From Oscillospiraceae bacterium (lineage in GTDB: Bacteria; Bacillota; Clostridia; Oscillospirales; CAG-272): DNA of 41,738 bases. The stretch spans positions 1-41,738 of the forward strand of contig SVSA01000008.1 in NCBI GenBank assembly GCA_015064545.1. The letters run 5' to 3'. The translations under genes were made by a program, and so were the position numbers. Within the stretch, counting starts at the first letter, position 1; each line of letters begins with the position of its first letter. This document shows positions 24,915-33,050 of this stretch, one piece after another. The notes under the pieces are model-generated. The model saw only the letters and a list, made by a program, of their open reading frames with translations, did not search any database and was not told the origin of the DNA.

Positions 24915-25626
24915 AGACCTCCGTAAATCGTTCGTTGAGAACGTGCCGGTTTTAAACGGCGTCGATTATACCATCCACGACGGTAACCGTATCGTTGTCA
25001 TCGGCCCCTCGGGCAGCGGCAAATCCACCTTCTTGCGCTGTCTCAATATGTTGGAGCAGCCCACCTCGGGACAGATTCTTGTCGACGGCGTCGACATCAC
25101 CGCGCGTAATGTTAATCTGAATCAGGTCAGACAGCAAATGGGCATGGTCTTCCAGCATTTCAATCTGTTCCCACATTTCACGGTTCTGAAAAACATCTGG
25201 TTTGCTCCGGTTCAGCTTAAGCTGCAAACGCAGGAGGAGGCGATTCAGAATGCCATGAATCTGCTGAAGCGTGTTGGTCTTGACGACAAGGCCGATGCTT
25301 ATCCCTCCACCCTGTCGGGCGGACAAAAGCAGCGTATCGCCATTGTGCGTGCCTTGGCCATGAATCCCAAGGTCATGCTCTTTGACGAGCCGACCTCGGC
25401 CCTCGATCCCGAAATGGTTGGCGAAGTGCTCGACCTGATGCGCCAGCTTGCCGACGACGGCATGACTATGGTAATCGTTACCCACGAGATGGGCTTTGCC
25501 CGTGAGGTCGCCAATCGTGTGATCTTCATGGATGAAGGTAAGATTGCCGAGGAAGGAACGCCGGAGGAATTGTTCGGCAATCCGCAGAATCCCAGAACAC
25601 AGCAGTTCTTGCAGAGCGTGCTGTAA
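24901..25626 (+). CDS. Polar amino acid ABC importer, ATPase
   Basis: A 241 aa ATPase of the GlnQ/HisP type that powers the importer. Motifs: Walker [11 protein letters not shown]-loop [11 protein letters not shown], signature LSGGQKQR, Walker [14 protein letters not shown] and switch histidine in VTHEMGFA. I chose the GTG at 24901: it follows AGAGG by ten bases, the product then starts [11 protein letters not shown] as relatives do, and it overlaps the permease end by 14 bases. An ATG at 24868 would add 11 residues that relatives lack. A strong terminator lies 16 bp after the stop. Confidence 0.93.
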   Translation: MIEVKDLRKSFVENVPVLNGVDYTIHDGNRIVVIGPSGSGKSTFLRCLNMLEQPTSGQILVDGVDITARNVNLNQVRQQMGMVFQHFNLFPHFTVLKNIWFAPVQLKLQTQEEAIQNAMNLLKRVGLDDKADAYPSTLSGGQKQRIAIVRALAMNPKVMLFDEPTSALDPEMVGEVLDLMRQLADDGMTMVIVTHEMGFAREVANRVIFMDEGKIAEEGTPEELFGNPQNPRTQQFLQSVL

Positions 25627-25642
25627 GCCCCCCTAACGCAAA

Positions 25643-25678
25643 CGCCCCGACAGATTTCTCTGTCGGGGCGTGTTTTTT
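25643..25678 (+). terminator. Intrinsic terminator of the amino acid importer operon
   Basis: A perfect 12 bp stem CGCCCCGACAGA / TCTGTCGGGGCG with a four-base loop, followed by TGTTTTTT. It also lies just beyond the converging proC stop codon and may serve it in the other direction, where the following sequence is less T-rich. Confidence 0.92.
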
Positions 25679-25684
25679 ATTGTG

Positions 25685-26494
25685 TTACGTGGTTTTCTTT
25701 CCCAGCTCGCGATTCCGCGCATCGGCCGCGGTCACCGCCGCTATCACGGCATGGCGGAACGCATTCTCCTCCAGCGCCTGCACACCGGCAATGGTGCTGC
25801 CACCTGGTGAGCATACCGCATCCTTCAGAGCAGCCGGATGGGTTCCGCGCGAAAGCAAGAGCTTGGCCGTTCCGTAGAGCGCCTGCTCTGCCAACAGTAT
25901 AGCCTCCTCCCGAGGGAGTCCGCAACGGACACCGCCATCGGCAAGCGCCTCAAGAAAGAGGCATACATAAGCCGGGCCGCATCCGGATACCGCCGTACCG
26001 GCATCAAACAGCGGCTCGGAAAGCCTTGTCAAACGGCCGGCCGCCTTCATGATGGACAAAAAGGTCTCCAACTCGCTCGCGTTCACCTCGGGGGTTGCCG
26101 TATACAGAATCATCCCTTCGCCAACCGAAACCGGCAGATTCGGCATGATGCGAATCACGGGATACGAAGCCCCGACAAGCGCCTGTACCGTGGCCGCGGT
26201 AATGCCTGCCGCCATGGAAACCAGGACGCAAGGCGTCTCTCGCTTGGCAAGGATCGGGGAAAGCTCGGCCATCACCTGTGGGAACACCTGTGGCTTGACC
26301 GCTAAAAACAAAAACTGACAGTCACCGGCCGTTTCCGCAAGCGTTCCGAGCGCCACGCCGGTCTCAAGCGCGAAATCCGCGGCCTTGTCATGATCCTTTT
26401 CGGTAACCGTTATGTCTCTTGCCGGAACCGTTTGAGCAACCGCCTTGGCCAAAGCGCCGCCCATATTGCCGCATCCGATAAATCCGATTTTCAT
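25685..26494 (-). CDS. proC: Pyrroline-5-carboxylate reductase
   Basis: A 269 aa NAD(P)H-dependent reductase that makes proline from pyrroline 5-carboxylate, the last step of the pathway. The N-terminal Rossmann motif is GFIGCGNMGGALAKA; the C-terminal substrate domain has RIMPNLPVSVGEGM and DAGTAVSGCGPAYV followed by AVCSPGGSTIAGV, the family signature. The ATG at 26494 follows AAAAGGAG. It is 55 bp after proA, so the three steps from glutamate to proline are encoded together in the order proB, proA, proC. Confidence 0.95.
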   Translation of the reverse strand: MKIGFIGCGNMGGALAKAVAQTVPARDITVTEKDHDKAADFALETGVALGTLAETAGDCQFLFLAVKPQVFPQVMAELSPILAKRETPCVLVSMAAGITAATVQALVGASYPVIRIMPNLPVSVGEGMILYTATPEVNASELETFLSIMKAAGRLTRLSEPLFDAGTAVSGCGPAYVCLFLEALADGGVRCGLPREEAILLAEQALYGTAKLLLSRGTHPAALKDAVCSPGGSTIAGVQALEENAFRHAVIAAVTAADARNRELGKKTT

Positions 26495-26549
26495 CCTTAA
26501 CTCCTTTTGGCGGAAAGCCTCCGCCGTTTCAAACTCAGTTCCATTTTCC

Positions 26550-27809
26550 TTAGCGGATCTGTCCGTTTCCGGTAATCACATATTTATAAGCAGTCAGCTC
26601 CTCCAGTCCCATCGGACCGCGGGCATGAAGCTTTTGGGTGGAAATCCCCATCTCACAGCCGAGGCCGAACTGTCCGCCGTCAGTAAAGCGCGTAGAGGCA
26701 TTGACATACACCGCTGCGCTGTCCACACAGGTTGTAAAGAAGGCAGCCGCCTCCGGAGACTCGGTCAAAATGGCATCACTGTGATGGGTGGAATGCGCGG
26801 CAATATGCGCCACCGCCTCCGAAACATCCCCCACAATCTTTACCGCCAGAATATAATCCAAAAACTCGGTATCGAAATCCGCCTCACTTGCCGGCGTGCC
26901 TTCGATCACCGTTTGCGCCTCGGAACAGAGGCGAAGCTCCACCGCCGGCTTGCCTTCAACCAAGCGCTTTTCGGTCAGACATTCCTTCAACCGGGGAAGG
27001 AAGTCCTTAGCCACCGCGCGATGCACAAGCAGTACCTCCTCGGCATTGCATACCGAGGGACGCTGGGTTTTGGCATTTTCAATCACAGTCAAAGCCCGAT
27101 CAAGATCGGCCGTCTCATCCACATAAATGTGACAGATACCGGTTCCGGTTTCAATACAGGGGACGGTTGCGTTTTCCACACAAGCACGGATCAAACCGGC
27201 GCCGCCGCGCGGGATCAGGAGATCCACATACTCGGTCGCCGTCATCAGCTCGGCCGCCCCGGCGCGCGTAACATCCTCCAGGATATTAACAAAGCATTCA
27301 TTCTGCCCGATGGCGGAAAGGCCGCGCTGCATGGCACGGACAATCGCCGTTGAGGTCCGATAGGCCTCTTTCCCGCCGCGCAGCACGCAGACATTCCCGC
27401 TTTTCAAGCAAAGAGCGGCGGCATCCGAGGTCACATTGGGACGGCTTTCGTAAATGATGGCTACCACACCGAGCGGTACCGACAGCTTTTTCACCTGCAA
27501 GCCGTTTGGAAGAGTGTGCTCATGCAACACACGTCCGACCGGATCGGGGAGCGCCGCCACCGCACGGACTCCGTTTGCCATTTCGCTCACGCGGGCCGGT
27601 GTCAGCAGCAGGCGGTCAATCATAACCTCTGAGATATGGCTGCGTGCCGCCGCCACATCAGCGGCATTGCACGACAGAATCTCGTCCCGATTCGCTTCAA
27701 TGGCATCGGCCATCGCTTGCAGGGCGCGATTCTTATCCGTTTCCGACAAGAGCAAAAGATCGGCCTTGGCGGCCTTGGCTTGCCGTAAAATTTCGGTTGT
27801 TGTCATCAT
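26550..27809 (-). CDS. proA: Glutamate-5-semialdehyde dehydrogenase (gamma-glutamyl phosphate reductase)
   Basis: A 419 aa NADPH-dependent reductase that turns gamma-glutamyl phosphate into glutamate semialdehyde. Recognisable blocks are PLGVVAIIYESRPNVTSDAA, KSGNVCVLRGGKEA, IPRGGAGLIRACVENATVPC and GTGICHIYVDETAD, the last with the catalytic cysteine, and near the end the segment FTDGGQFGLGCEMGIST that is constant in ProA. Two adjacent ATG codons are possible; I took the first (27809), seven bases after AAGGA. It begins four bases after proB. Confidence 0.96.
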   Translation of the reverse strand: MMTTTEILRQAKAAKADLLLLSETDKNRALQAMADAIEANRDEILSCNAADVAAARSHISEVMIDRLLLTPARVSEMANGVRAVAALPDPVGRVLHEHTLPNGLQVKKLSVPLGVVAIIYESRPNVTSDAAALCLKSGNVCVLRGGKEAYRTSTAIVRAMQRGLSAIGQNECFVNILEDVTRAGAAELMTATEYVDLLIPRGGAGLIRACVENATVPCIETGTGICHIYVDETADLDRALTVIENAKTQRPSVCNAEEVLLVHRAVAKDFLPRLKECLTEKRLVEGKPAVELRLCSEAQTVIEGTPASEADFDTEFLDYILAVKIVGDVSEAVAHIAAHSTHHSDAILTESPEAAAFFTTCVDSAAVYVNASTRFTDGGQFGLGCEMGISTQKLHARGPMGLEELTAYKYVITGNGQIR

Positions 27810-27813
27810 TGTA

Positions 27814-28584
27814 TTATCCTTTCCGTGCCGCAAAGCGCGTTCCCAACGGCTTGCCGTCGATCAGATCGTAGAGCCCTGTCGGATGCGAGCCGTTGGTAAT
27901 CACCATATCACAGCCTGCCTCGGTCGCAATACCGGCGGCAATCAGCTTGGTTCGCATACCGCCGGTGCCGAGTGCACTGCCCTTATCTCCCGCCAACGCC
28001 ATAATGCTGTCATCCAGCTCGGTAACCATCGGGATCAGCTTTGCCTCGGGATCCTTATGCGGATCGGCCGAATACAGCCCGTCAATATCGCTGAGAAGCA
28101 CCAGAAGATCGGCTTCGGCGCTGACAGCCACCATCGCCGCCAGCGTATCGTTATCGCCGATAACAATTTCCTCGGTCGCAATGGTATCGTTTTCATTGAT
28201 GATCGGCAAAACCCCAAGCTCGAGCAAGCGATTCAGGGTATTTCGGAAATTTTCATGCCGTTCGCCGTGATTGACATCGGCGGCCGTAATCAACAGCTGT
28301 GCCACCGTATGGTTATACTCCGAAAACAGACGGTCGTAGGTATACATCAGCTCGCATTGGCCAACGGCCGCCGCGGCCTGCTTGGTGGGCATATCGGTCG
28401 GCCGTTCCTTTAGGGACAGCTTGCCAACACCCATGCCGATCGCGCCCGAGGATACAAGAATCACCTCGTGGCCTGCATTTTTGAGATCCGAAAGCACCTT
28501 GCAGAGCTCCTCCACGCCGCGGATGTTAAGACATCCGGTAGGATGGGCCAGCGTTGAGGTGCCGACCTTGATAACAATTTTCAT
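27814..28584 (-). CDS. proB: Glutamate 5-kinase without PUA domain
   Basis: A 256 aa amino acid kinase that phosphorylates glutamate at the start of proline synthesis. Motifs: VIKVGTSTL at the N-terminus, VSSGAIGMGVG, NENDTIATEEI with GDNDTLAA, LLSDIDGLY and GTGGMRTKLIAA. The C-terminal PUA domain present in E. coli ProB is absent, so the protein ends after the kinase fold, as in a number of other bacteria. It is preceded by cinA (12 bp gap) and followed by proA (4 bp), so translation is probably coupled. Feedback inhibition by proline is known for the family. Confidence 0.95.
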   Translation of the reverse strand: MKIVIKVGTSTLAHPTGCLNIRGVEELCKVLSDLKNAGHEVILVSSGAIGMGVGKLSLKERPTDMPTKQAAAAVGQCELMYTYDRLFSEYNHTVAQLLITAADVNHGERHENFRNTLNRLLELGVLPIINENDTIATEEIVIGDNDTLAAMVAVSAEADLLVLLSDIDGLYSADPHKDPEAKLIPMVTELDDSIMALAGDKGSALGTGGMRTKLIAAGIATEAGCDMVITNGSHPTGLYDLIDGKPLGTRFAARKG

Positions 28585-28596
28585 AACACTCGTTCC

Positions 28597-29853
28597 TTAC
28601 TCTTCCTTCATGCGTGCCAAAAGCATGGCCAACAGCTGCTTAACCGCAAGCTTTCGCACATGATCGCGGTTGCCCGTCAAGGCAAGACGCTTGACCGTAG
28701 TGCCATTCCGATCCGACACGGCAATAAAAACCACGCCGGTCATACCCTCCGGCACACCCGCGCCGCCGCTTGCATAGCCGGTGGTTGCCACACCGATATC
28801 GGCTTGTCCGATCCGTGCGGCGCCCTCCGCCATTTCGGCAGCACAAGCCTCCGAAACCTCGGTATACTGCGCAATCGTCGCGGCAGATACCCCTAAAAGA
28901 CCGCACTTGATCGCATTGACATAGGAAACCACACCGCCGCGAAAGACCTGCGAAGCTCCCGACACATCGGTCATTTCCTTGGCAAACAGGCCCCCGGTAC
29001 AGGATTCGGCGGCAAACAGCGTCAAGCCGCGTGCGGTCAGCTGCTTCACCACCGCTTCCTTCAGCTCGCTATCCACTCCGTAGATATACGGTCCCACTCT
29101 TGTTTGATACAGTTCTTCAATATCACGGTCGCAAAGGCGTATGGCCTCGTCCACCGTCGGAGCGGCGGCCGTTACACGAATCCGCACCTCACCCTCCAAA
29201 CAATACGGAGCCTCGGTCGGATTCAGCGCCGCCATCATGCGATCTCGCAGAATCGATTCAACCTCGGATTCGCCCATACCGCAGATATTGACATTTTTGG
29301 AAACCAAAACCCGATCGGTATACTGCGCCAAAAACGGCATAACCTGATCGCGGAACATCGGCTCCAGCTCGCGGGGCGGCCCGGGAAGCAGGATGAGCAT
29401 CCGCGAACCGTCGGGCGTTTCGACGGCGCATCCGTCGGCCGTGCCGTTAGGATTGGGGAAGACGGTGGCACCGACCGGCATCATGGCCTGCTTGATGTTA
29501 TTGTCAGTCATGATTTTTCCGCGGCGATCAAAAAAGCTTCGAATGCGGGAAAGCGATTCCTCATCCAAAATCAGCTCCCGTCCGAACACCGCCGCCGCGG
29601 TTTCTTTGGTAATATCATCGTAGGTTGGCCCCAAACCGCCCGTCACAATCAAAAGCTGACTGCGCGAGGAGGCCAGGCGGATGGCCGCATCCAGACGTTC
29701 GCGGTTGTCACCGACAACGGTTTGATAGTACTGACTGATTCCGAGCGATGCTAAGCCGCGCGACACAAAGGCGGCATCGGTATTCACAATATCGCCGATC
29801 AAAAGCTCGGTGCCGACCGACAGAATCTCGGCCGTCGCAATCGTCCCCTTCAT
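28597..29853 (-). CDS. cinA: CinA: competence/damage-inducible protein, nicotinamide-nucleotide amidase
   Basis: A 418 aa two-domain protein. Residues ~8-175 are the MoaB-like (MoCF) domain with EILSVGTELLIGDIVNTDA and VTGGLGPTYDDITKE; residues ~255-415 are the CinA amidase domain with FAAESCTGGLFAKEMTD and GVATTGYASGGAG. Members deamidate NMN to NaMN in pyridine nucleotide recycling. I place the start at ATG 29853, seven bases from GAAGGAA; a GTG six bases earlier would be too close to it. It opens the run cinA-proB-proA-proC. CinA is often next to recA, but here it lies far from it. Confidence 0.93.
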   Translation of the reverse strand: MKGTIATAEILSVGTELLIGDIVNTDAAFVSRGLASLGISQYYQTVVGDNRERLDAAIRLASSRSQLLIVTGGLGPTYDDITKETAAAVFGRELILDEESLSRIRSFFDRRGKIMTDNNIKQAMMPVGATVFPNPNGTADGCAVETPDGSRMLILLPGPPRELEPMFRDQVMPFLAQYTDRVLVSKNVNICGMGESEVESILRDRMMAALNPTEAPYCLEGEVRIRVTAAAPTVDEAIRLCDRDIEELYQTRVGPYIYGVDSELKEAVVKQLTARGLTLFAAESCTGGLFAKEMTDVSGASQVFRGGVVSYVNAIKCGLLGVSAATIAQYTEVSEACAAEMAEGAARIGQADIGVATTGYASGGAGVPEGMTGVVFIAVSDRNGTTVKRLALTGNRDHVRKLAVKQLLAMLLARMKEE

Positions 29854-29875
29854 AGGCACGTTCCTTCTTCCGTTA

Positions 29876-29915
29876 CCAAAAAATCAAAGGTCCGGACGAA
29901 AGGACTCGTCCGGAC
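29876..29915 (-). terminator. Terminator after upp, just upstream of cinA
   Basis: On the minus strand GTCCGGACGA, six-base loop, TCGTCCGGAC (29915-29890), then CTTTGATTTTTT. A perfect ten-base stem with a T-run. It leaves only ~22 bp before the cinA ATG, without a visible promoter in between. Confidence 0.85.
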
Positions 29916-29924
29916 TGAAAACAC

Positions 29925-30554
29925 TTACTTTGTGCCGAACAGACGGTCACCGGCATCACCGAGACCGGGCACGATATAGCAATGCTCGTTCAGCTTTTCG
30001 TCCAGCGACGCCACGAAAATATCGACGTCGGGATGATCGTCCTGTACCTTCTTGACACCCTCCGGTGCGGCAACCAGACACAGCAAACGAATATCGCGGC
30101 ATCCCTTTTCCTTCAACATCGTAATGGCATCCGAAGCACTGCCGCCCGTGGCCAGCATCGGATCGCAAATGATAATCGAGCGCTTTTCAATATCAACCGG
30201 AAGCTTGCAGTAGTAGACTACCGGCGTATGCGTTTCCGGATCGCGGTACAGACCGATATGTCCCACCTTGGCAACCGGAATCAGGCTGAGCAGTCCGTCG
30301 ACCATGCCGAGACCGGCACGAAGAATCGGCACTATCGCAACCTTTTTGCCGGCAATGCGCTTTGCCTTCATGCGGCAAATCGGCGTTTCGATCTCATATT
30401 CGCCGAGAGGGAAATCACGGGTTACCTCGTATCCCATGAGGACGGTGATCTCCTCAAGCAGTTCACGGAAGTCCTTCGGGCCCGTCCGTTTGTCACGCAT
30501 GATACTGAGTTTGTGTTGGATCAGGGGATGATCGATAATATGAAGGGTTCCCAT
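29925..30554 (-). CDS. upp: Uracil phosphoribosyltransferase
   Basis: A 209 aa enzyme of pyrimidine salvage that joins uracil with PRPP to form UMP. The PRPP loop [15 protein letters not shown] and the C-terminal [17 protein letters not shown] that contacts uracil are intact, as are [17 protein letters not shown] and [14 protein letters not shown]. The ATG at 30554 follows AGGAGA by nine bases. It has its own promoter and a strong terminator, so it is mainly a single-gene unit although cinA and pro genes follow in the same direction. Confidence 0.97.
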   Translation of the reverse strand: MGTLHIIDHPLIQHKLSIMRDKRTGPKDFRELLEEITVLMGYEVTRDFPLGEYEIETPICRMKAKRIAGKKVAIVPILRAGLGMVDGLLSLIPVAKVGHIGLYRDPETHTPVVYYCKLPVDIEKRSIIICDPMLATGGSASDAITMLKEKGCRDIRLLCLVAAPEGVKKVQDDHPDVDIFVASLDEKLNEHCYIVPGLGDAGDRLFGTK

Positions 30555-30601
30555 AGTCTGAAATCTCCTATTCATGGTATAATGTTATCTTTCGTCTTTT
30601 C

Positions 30602-30630
30602 ATTATACACCATAGGCTACGGATTTTCAA
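30602..30630 (-). promoter_or_regulatory. Promoter of upp
   Basis: Minus strand TTGAAA (30630-30625), 17 bp, perfect TATAAT (30607-30602). Start of transcription near 30595, ~41 nt before the ATG. Confidence 0.8.
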
Positions 30631-30767
30631 CACTTTTTTATTTATTTTTTATTTTTCGTTCAAGATTTTACCGGAAACGGTACCGATCGGATATCGCATT
30701 CCTACGCGGCCCTTTCGCGAAAAAGTAAAAAACCTATGATAAAAGTTAAAACAAATCCAAATCCCTC

Positions 30768-30796
30768 TTGCACCCTCCCCGAAAATATGCTACAAT
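30768..30796 (+). promoter_or_regulatory. Promoter of the two COG0523 GTPase genes
   Basis: TTGCAC (30768-30773), 17 bp, TACAAT (30791-30796) preceded by TGC (extended -10). I looked for a Zur-type palindrome around it and saw none. Confidence 0.75.
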
Positions 30797-30826
30797 ATTC
30801 GTATCAAAAAACCTCGGAGGACTCCC

Positions 30827-32002
30827 ATGACAAAAGTTGATATTTTCTCCGGCTTTCTCGGAGCCGGCAAAACCACACTGATAAAAAAGCTGATTAAAGA
30901 AGCCTACGCAGGCGAAAAGCTTGTTGTCATCGAAAACGAATTCGGAAAAATCGGTATTGACAGCGGCTTTCTGACCGAAGCGGGCATTGAAATTACCGAA
31001 ATGAATTCGGGCTGTATTTGTTGCTCGCTGGTCGGCGATTTCGGTGAAGCACTGAAAAAGGTCAAGGCCGAGTTTGAGCCCGACCGTATTCTGATCGAGC
31101 CGTCGGGCGTCGGCAAGCTCAGCGACGTCATCCGCGCCGTACAGGACGCGGCAATTGAGGATCTTTCGCTCAATGTCTTTGCTGCGGTGATCGATGCCGG
31201 CAAATGCAAAATGTATATGAAAAACTTCTCGGAATTCTATCGCAATCAGATTGAATTCGCCTCGTCGATCATTCTTTCGCGCACCGACGGAATCCGTCCC
31301 GAAAAGCTGGCCGATTGTGTGTCCATTCTCCGCGAAATCAATCCCAAGGCCGCGCTGATCACCACCCCGTGGGACCAGCTGGACGGTGCCGCCATTCTCG
31401 CGGCCATGGAAGGGGAATCCTCGCTGGAGGCCGAGCTTTTGGCTCTGATCGAAGCCGAAAAGGCGAAGGATGCCCATCATCACCATCACCATCACGAGCA
31501 CGATCATGAGTGCGACGATTCCGATTGTGACTGCCACCATCATGAGCATCACCACGACCACGAGCATGAGCATGAATGTCATCATCATGACCACGACCAC
31601 GACCACAAATGTCATCATCATGGCCACGAATGCCATCACGGCAAACACGACCATGAGCACGAATGCGACGATCCCGATTGCAGCTGTCACCATCATGAGC
31701 ACGGCCACAAGCATAATCATCACGCCGAAGAGGTCTTTACCAGCTGGGGCATGGAAACCTCGGAGCGCTACACCGTCTCGGCGCTGGAGAATTGCCTGGA
31801 TGAGCTGATGACCGGGCGCTACGGCATGGTGCTCCGCGCCAAGGGAATTGTACCGGCTGTCGACGGCAGCTGGCTCCATTTCGACTACGTTCCCGGTGAG
31901 AAGCAGGTTCGCTCGGGCACGGCCGATGTCATCGGTAAGCTTTGTGTGATCGGAACCGGTCTCGACAAGCACAGTCTCGACCATCTTTTCACCCGTCACT
32001 GA
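30827..32002 (+). CDS. COG0523 (CobW/ZNG1-like) GTPase with large His-rich metal-binding loop
   Basis: A 391 aa member of the CobW/YeiR/ZNG1 metallochaperone GTPases. Walker A GFLGAGKTT is at residues 9-17 and the metal motif CICC at 63-66. The usual guanine motif NKxD reads SRTD (151-154), an uncommon variant. Between the G domain and the CobW C-terminal domain (~302-391) lies a His/Asp/Cys insertion at 217-299 with 41 histidines in 83 residues, including two near-identical units (HECDD-x-DC-x-CHHHEH at 227-241 and 278-292). It surely binds metal; zinc is most likely. A second GTPase gene follows after 20 bp. Confidence 0.88.
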   Translation: MTKVDIFSGFLGAGKTTLIKKLIKEAYAGEKLVVIENEFGKIGIDSGFLTEAGIEITEMNSGCICCSLVGDFGEALKKVKAEFEPDRILIEPSGVGKLSDVIRAVQDAAIEDLSLNVFAAVIDAGKCKMYMKNFSEFYRNQIEFASSIILSRTDGIRPEKLADCVSILREINPKAALITTPWDQLDGAAILAAMEGESSLEAELLALIEAEKAKDAHHHHHHHEHDHECDDSDCDCHHHEHHHDHEHEHECHHHDHDHDHKCHHHGHECHHGKHDHEHECDDPDCSCHHHEHGHKHNHHAEEVFTSWGMETSERYTVSALENCLDELMTGRYGMVLRAKGIVPAVDGSWLHFDYVPGEKQVRSGTADVIGKLCVIGTGLDKHSLDHLFTRH

Positions 32003-32022
32003 GCACAGGGAAAGGAATGACG

Positions 32023-32964
32023 ATGGAAATACCCGTATATCTGTTTACCGGCTTTTTAGAGGCCGGCAAAACCAAGTTTCTGCAGGAAACCTTAGCCGAC
32101 GACAACTTTTTCAAGAGCAATGACCGCACGCTCGTCCTTCTCTTCGAGGAAGGCGAGGAGGAGCTGGATCCGCTCAGCTTCGCTTCCCCCGACATTTTTG
32201 TTGAGGTTCTGGAGGATAAAGCAAAGCTGAACCCCGACAAGCTTGAGGCGCTGCGCCGCAAGCACAAGGCCACGCGCGTGCTGGCCGAATATAACGGCAT
32301 GTGGCCGTTGGCCGATCTGTTTGCCGCTCTGCCTCAGGGCTGGCTCATCTATCAGGAAATGCTGTTTGTCGATGCTTCGACCATTGACGTATTCAACGCC
32401 AATATGCGCAATCTGGTGGTAGACAAGCTTTCCACCTGTGAGCTGGTCGTTTTCAATCGCTGTGACGAGGATACCGACACGATGGCGCTCCACAAGCTGG
32501 TGCGCGGTGTCAGCCGCCGTACCGACATCATCTACGAATATGTCAACGGCTCCTATCAGCGCGATGAGATTGAAGACCCCCTGCCCTTCGACACCAACGC
32601 CCCCGTTATCACCATAGAGGACCGTGATTTTGCGCTCTGGTATCGCGATCTTGCCGACAGCATGCCCGATTATGACGGCAAAACCGTCACCTTCCTCGGC
32701 CAAGTCGCCAAAAATGATCGGATTCCCAAAAATGCCTTCATCATCGGCCGTCCGATTATGACCTGCTGTGCCGATGATATTGCCTTCAGCGGTCTGCTCT
32801 GCGAAAACGGCGGAGAGAAACGGACCGAGCGGGAATATGTCCGCCTGACCGCTAAAATCGCCGTCAAGCCCTGCGCCCTCTACGGTAAAACCGGCCCGGT
32901 TCTGACCATGATTGCCTGCGAAAGCGCCGAACCGCCGGCCGAAGAAGTCGCTACCTTTTATTGA
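32023..32964 (+). CDS. CobW-like P-loop domain fused to a YcgQ/DUF1980-like domain
   Basis: A 313 aa protein. Residues 1-~185 look like a COG0523 G domain: Walker A GFLEAGKT (10-17) and guanine motif NRCD (145-148), but the metal-binding CxCC motif of that family is absent. Residues ~200-313 resemble the C-terminal domain of YcgQ (DUF1980, TIGR03943): TVTFLGQVAKNDRIPKNAF, then GRPIMTCCADDIAFSGLL, then a final EYVRLTAKI strand. YcgQ normally pairs with the permease YcgR; neither membrane part is present here. I chose ATG 32023, six bases after AAAGGA. It seems to work with the preceding GTPase in metal handling. Confidence 0.65.
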   Translation: MEIPVYLFTGFLEAGKTKFLQETLADDNFFKSNDRTLVLLFEEGEEELDPLSFASPDIFVEVLEDKAKLNPDKLEALRRKHKATRVLAEYNGMWPLADLFAALPQGWLIYQEMLFVDASTIDVFNANMRNLVVDKLSTCELVVFNRCDEDTDTMALHKLVRGVSRRTDIIYEYVNGSYQRDEIEDPLPFDTNAPVITIEDRDFALWYRDLADSMPDYDGKTVTFLGQVAKNDRIPKNAFIIGRPIMTCCADDIAFSGLLCENGGEKRTEREYVRLTAKIAVKPCALYGKTGPVLTMIACESAEPPAEEVATFY

Positions 32965-33014
32965 TTTCCGTTTCGATGATTCTTACCGCCACCATACGCG
33001 GATAACAAAAACCG

Positions 33015-33049
33015 GCGCTCCGCCCTGTCGGGCGGAGCGCTGTTTTTTT
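33015..33049. terminator. Bidirectional terminator between the GTPase pair and lysR
   Basis: A perfect 11 bp stem GCGCTCCGCCC / GGGCGGAGCGC with a four-base loop, followed by TGTTTTTTT on plus and CGGTTTTTG on minus. It sits between two converging genes. Confidence 0.92.
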
Positions 33050-33050
33050 G

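Noticed and set aside
30655-30826. Zur box upstream of the COG0523 genes
   Set aside because: Expected from the family's usual zinc control, but no TCGTAAT-type or similar long palindrome was found near the promoter.
31475-31723. Tandem repeat or CRISPR-like array
   Set aside because: The repetitiveness comes from His/Asp/Glu codons inside an intact reading frame; there are no regular repeats with unique spacers.
30746-31999. Minus-strand frame with a Met/Val-rich stretch that looks like a membrane protein
   Set aside because: The hydrophobic run is just the complement of the His codons (CAT/CAC read as ATG/GTG) of the COG0523 GTPase.
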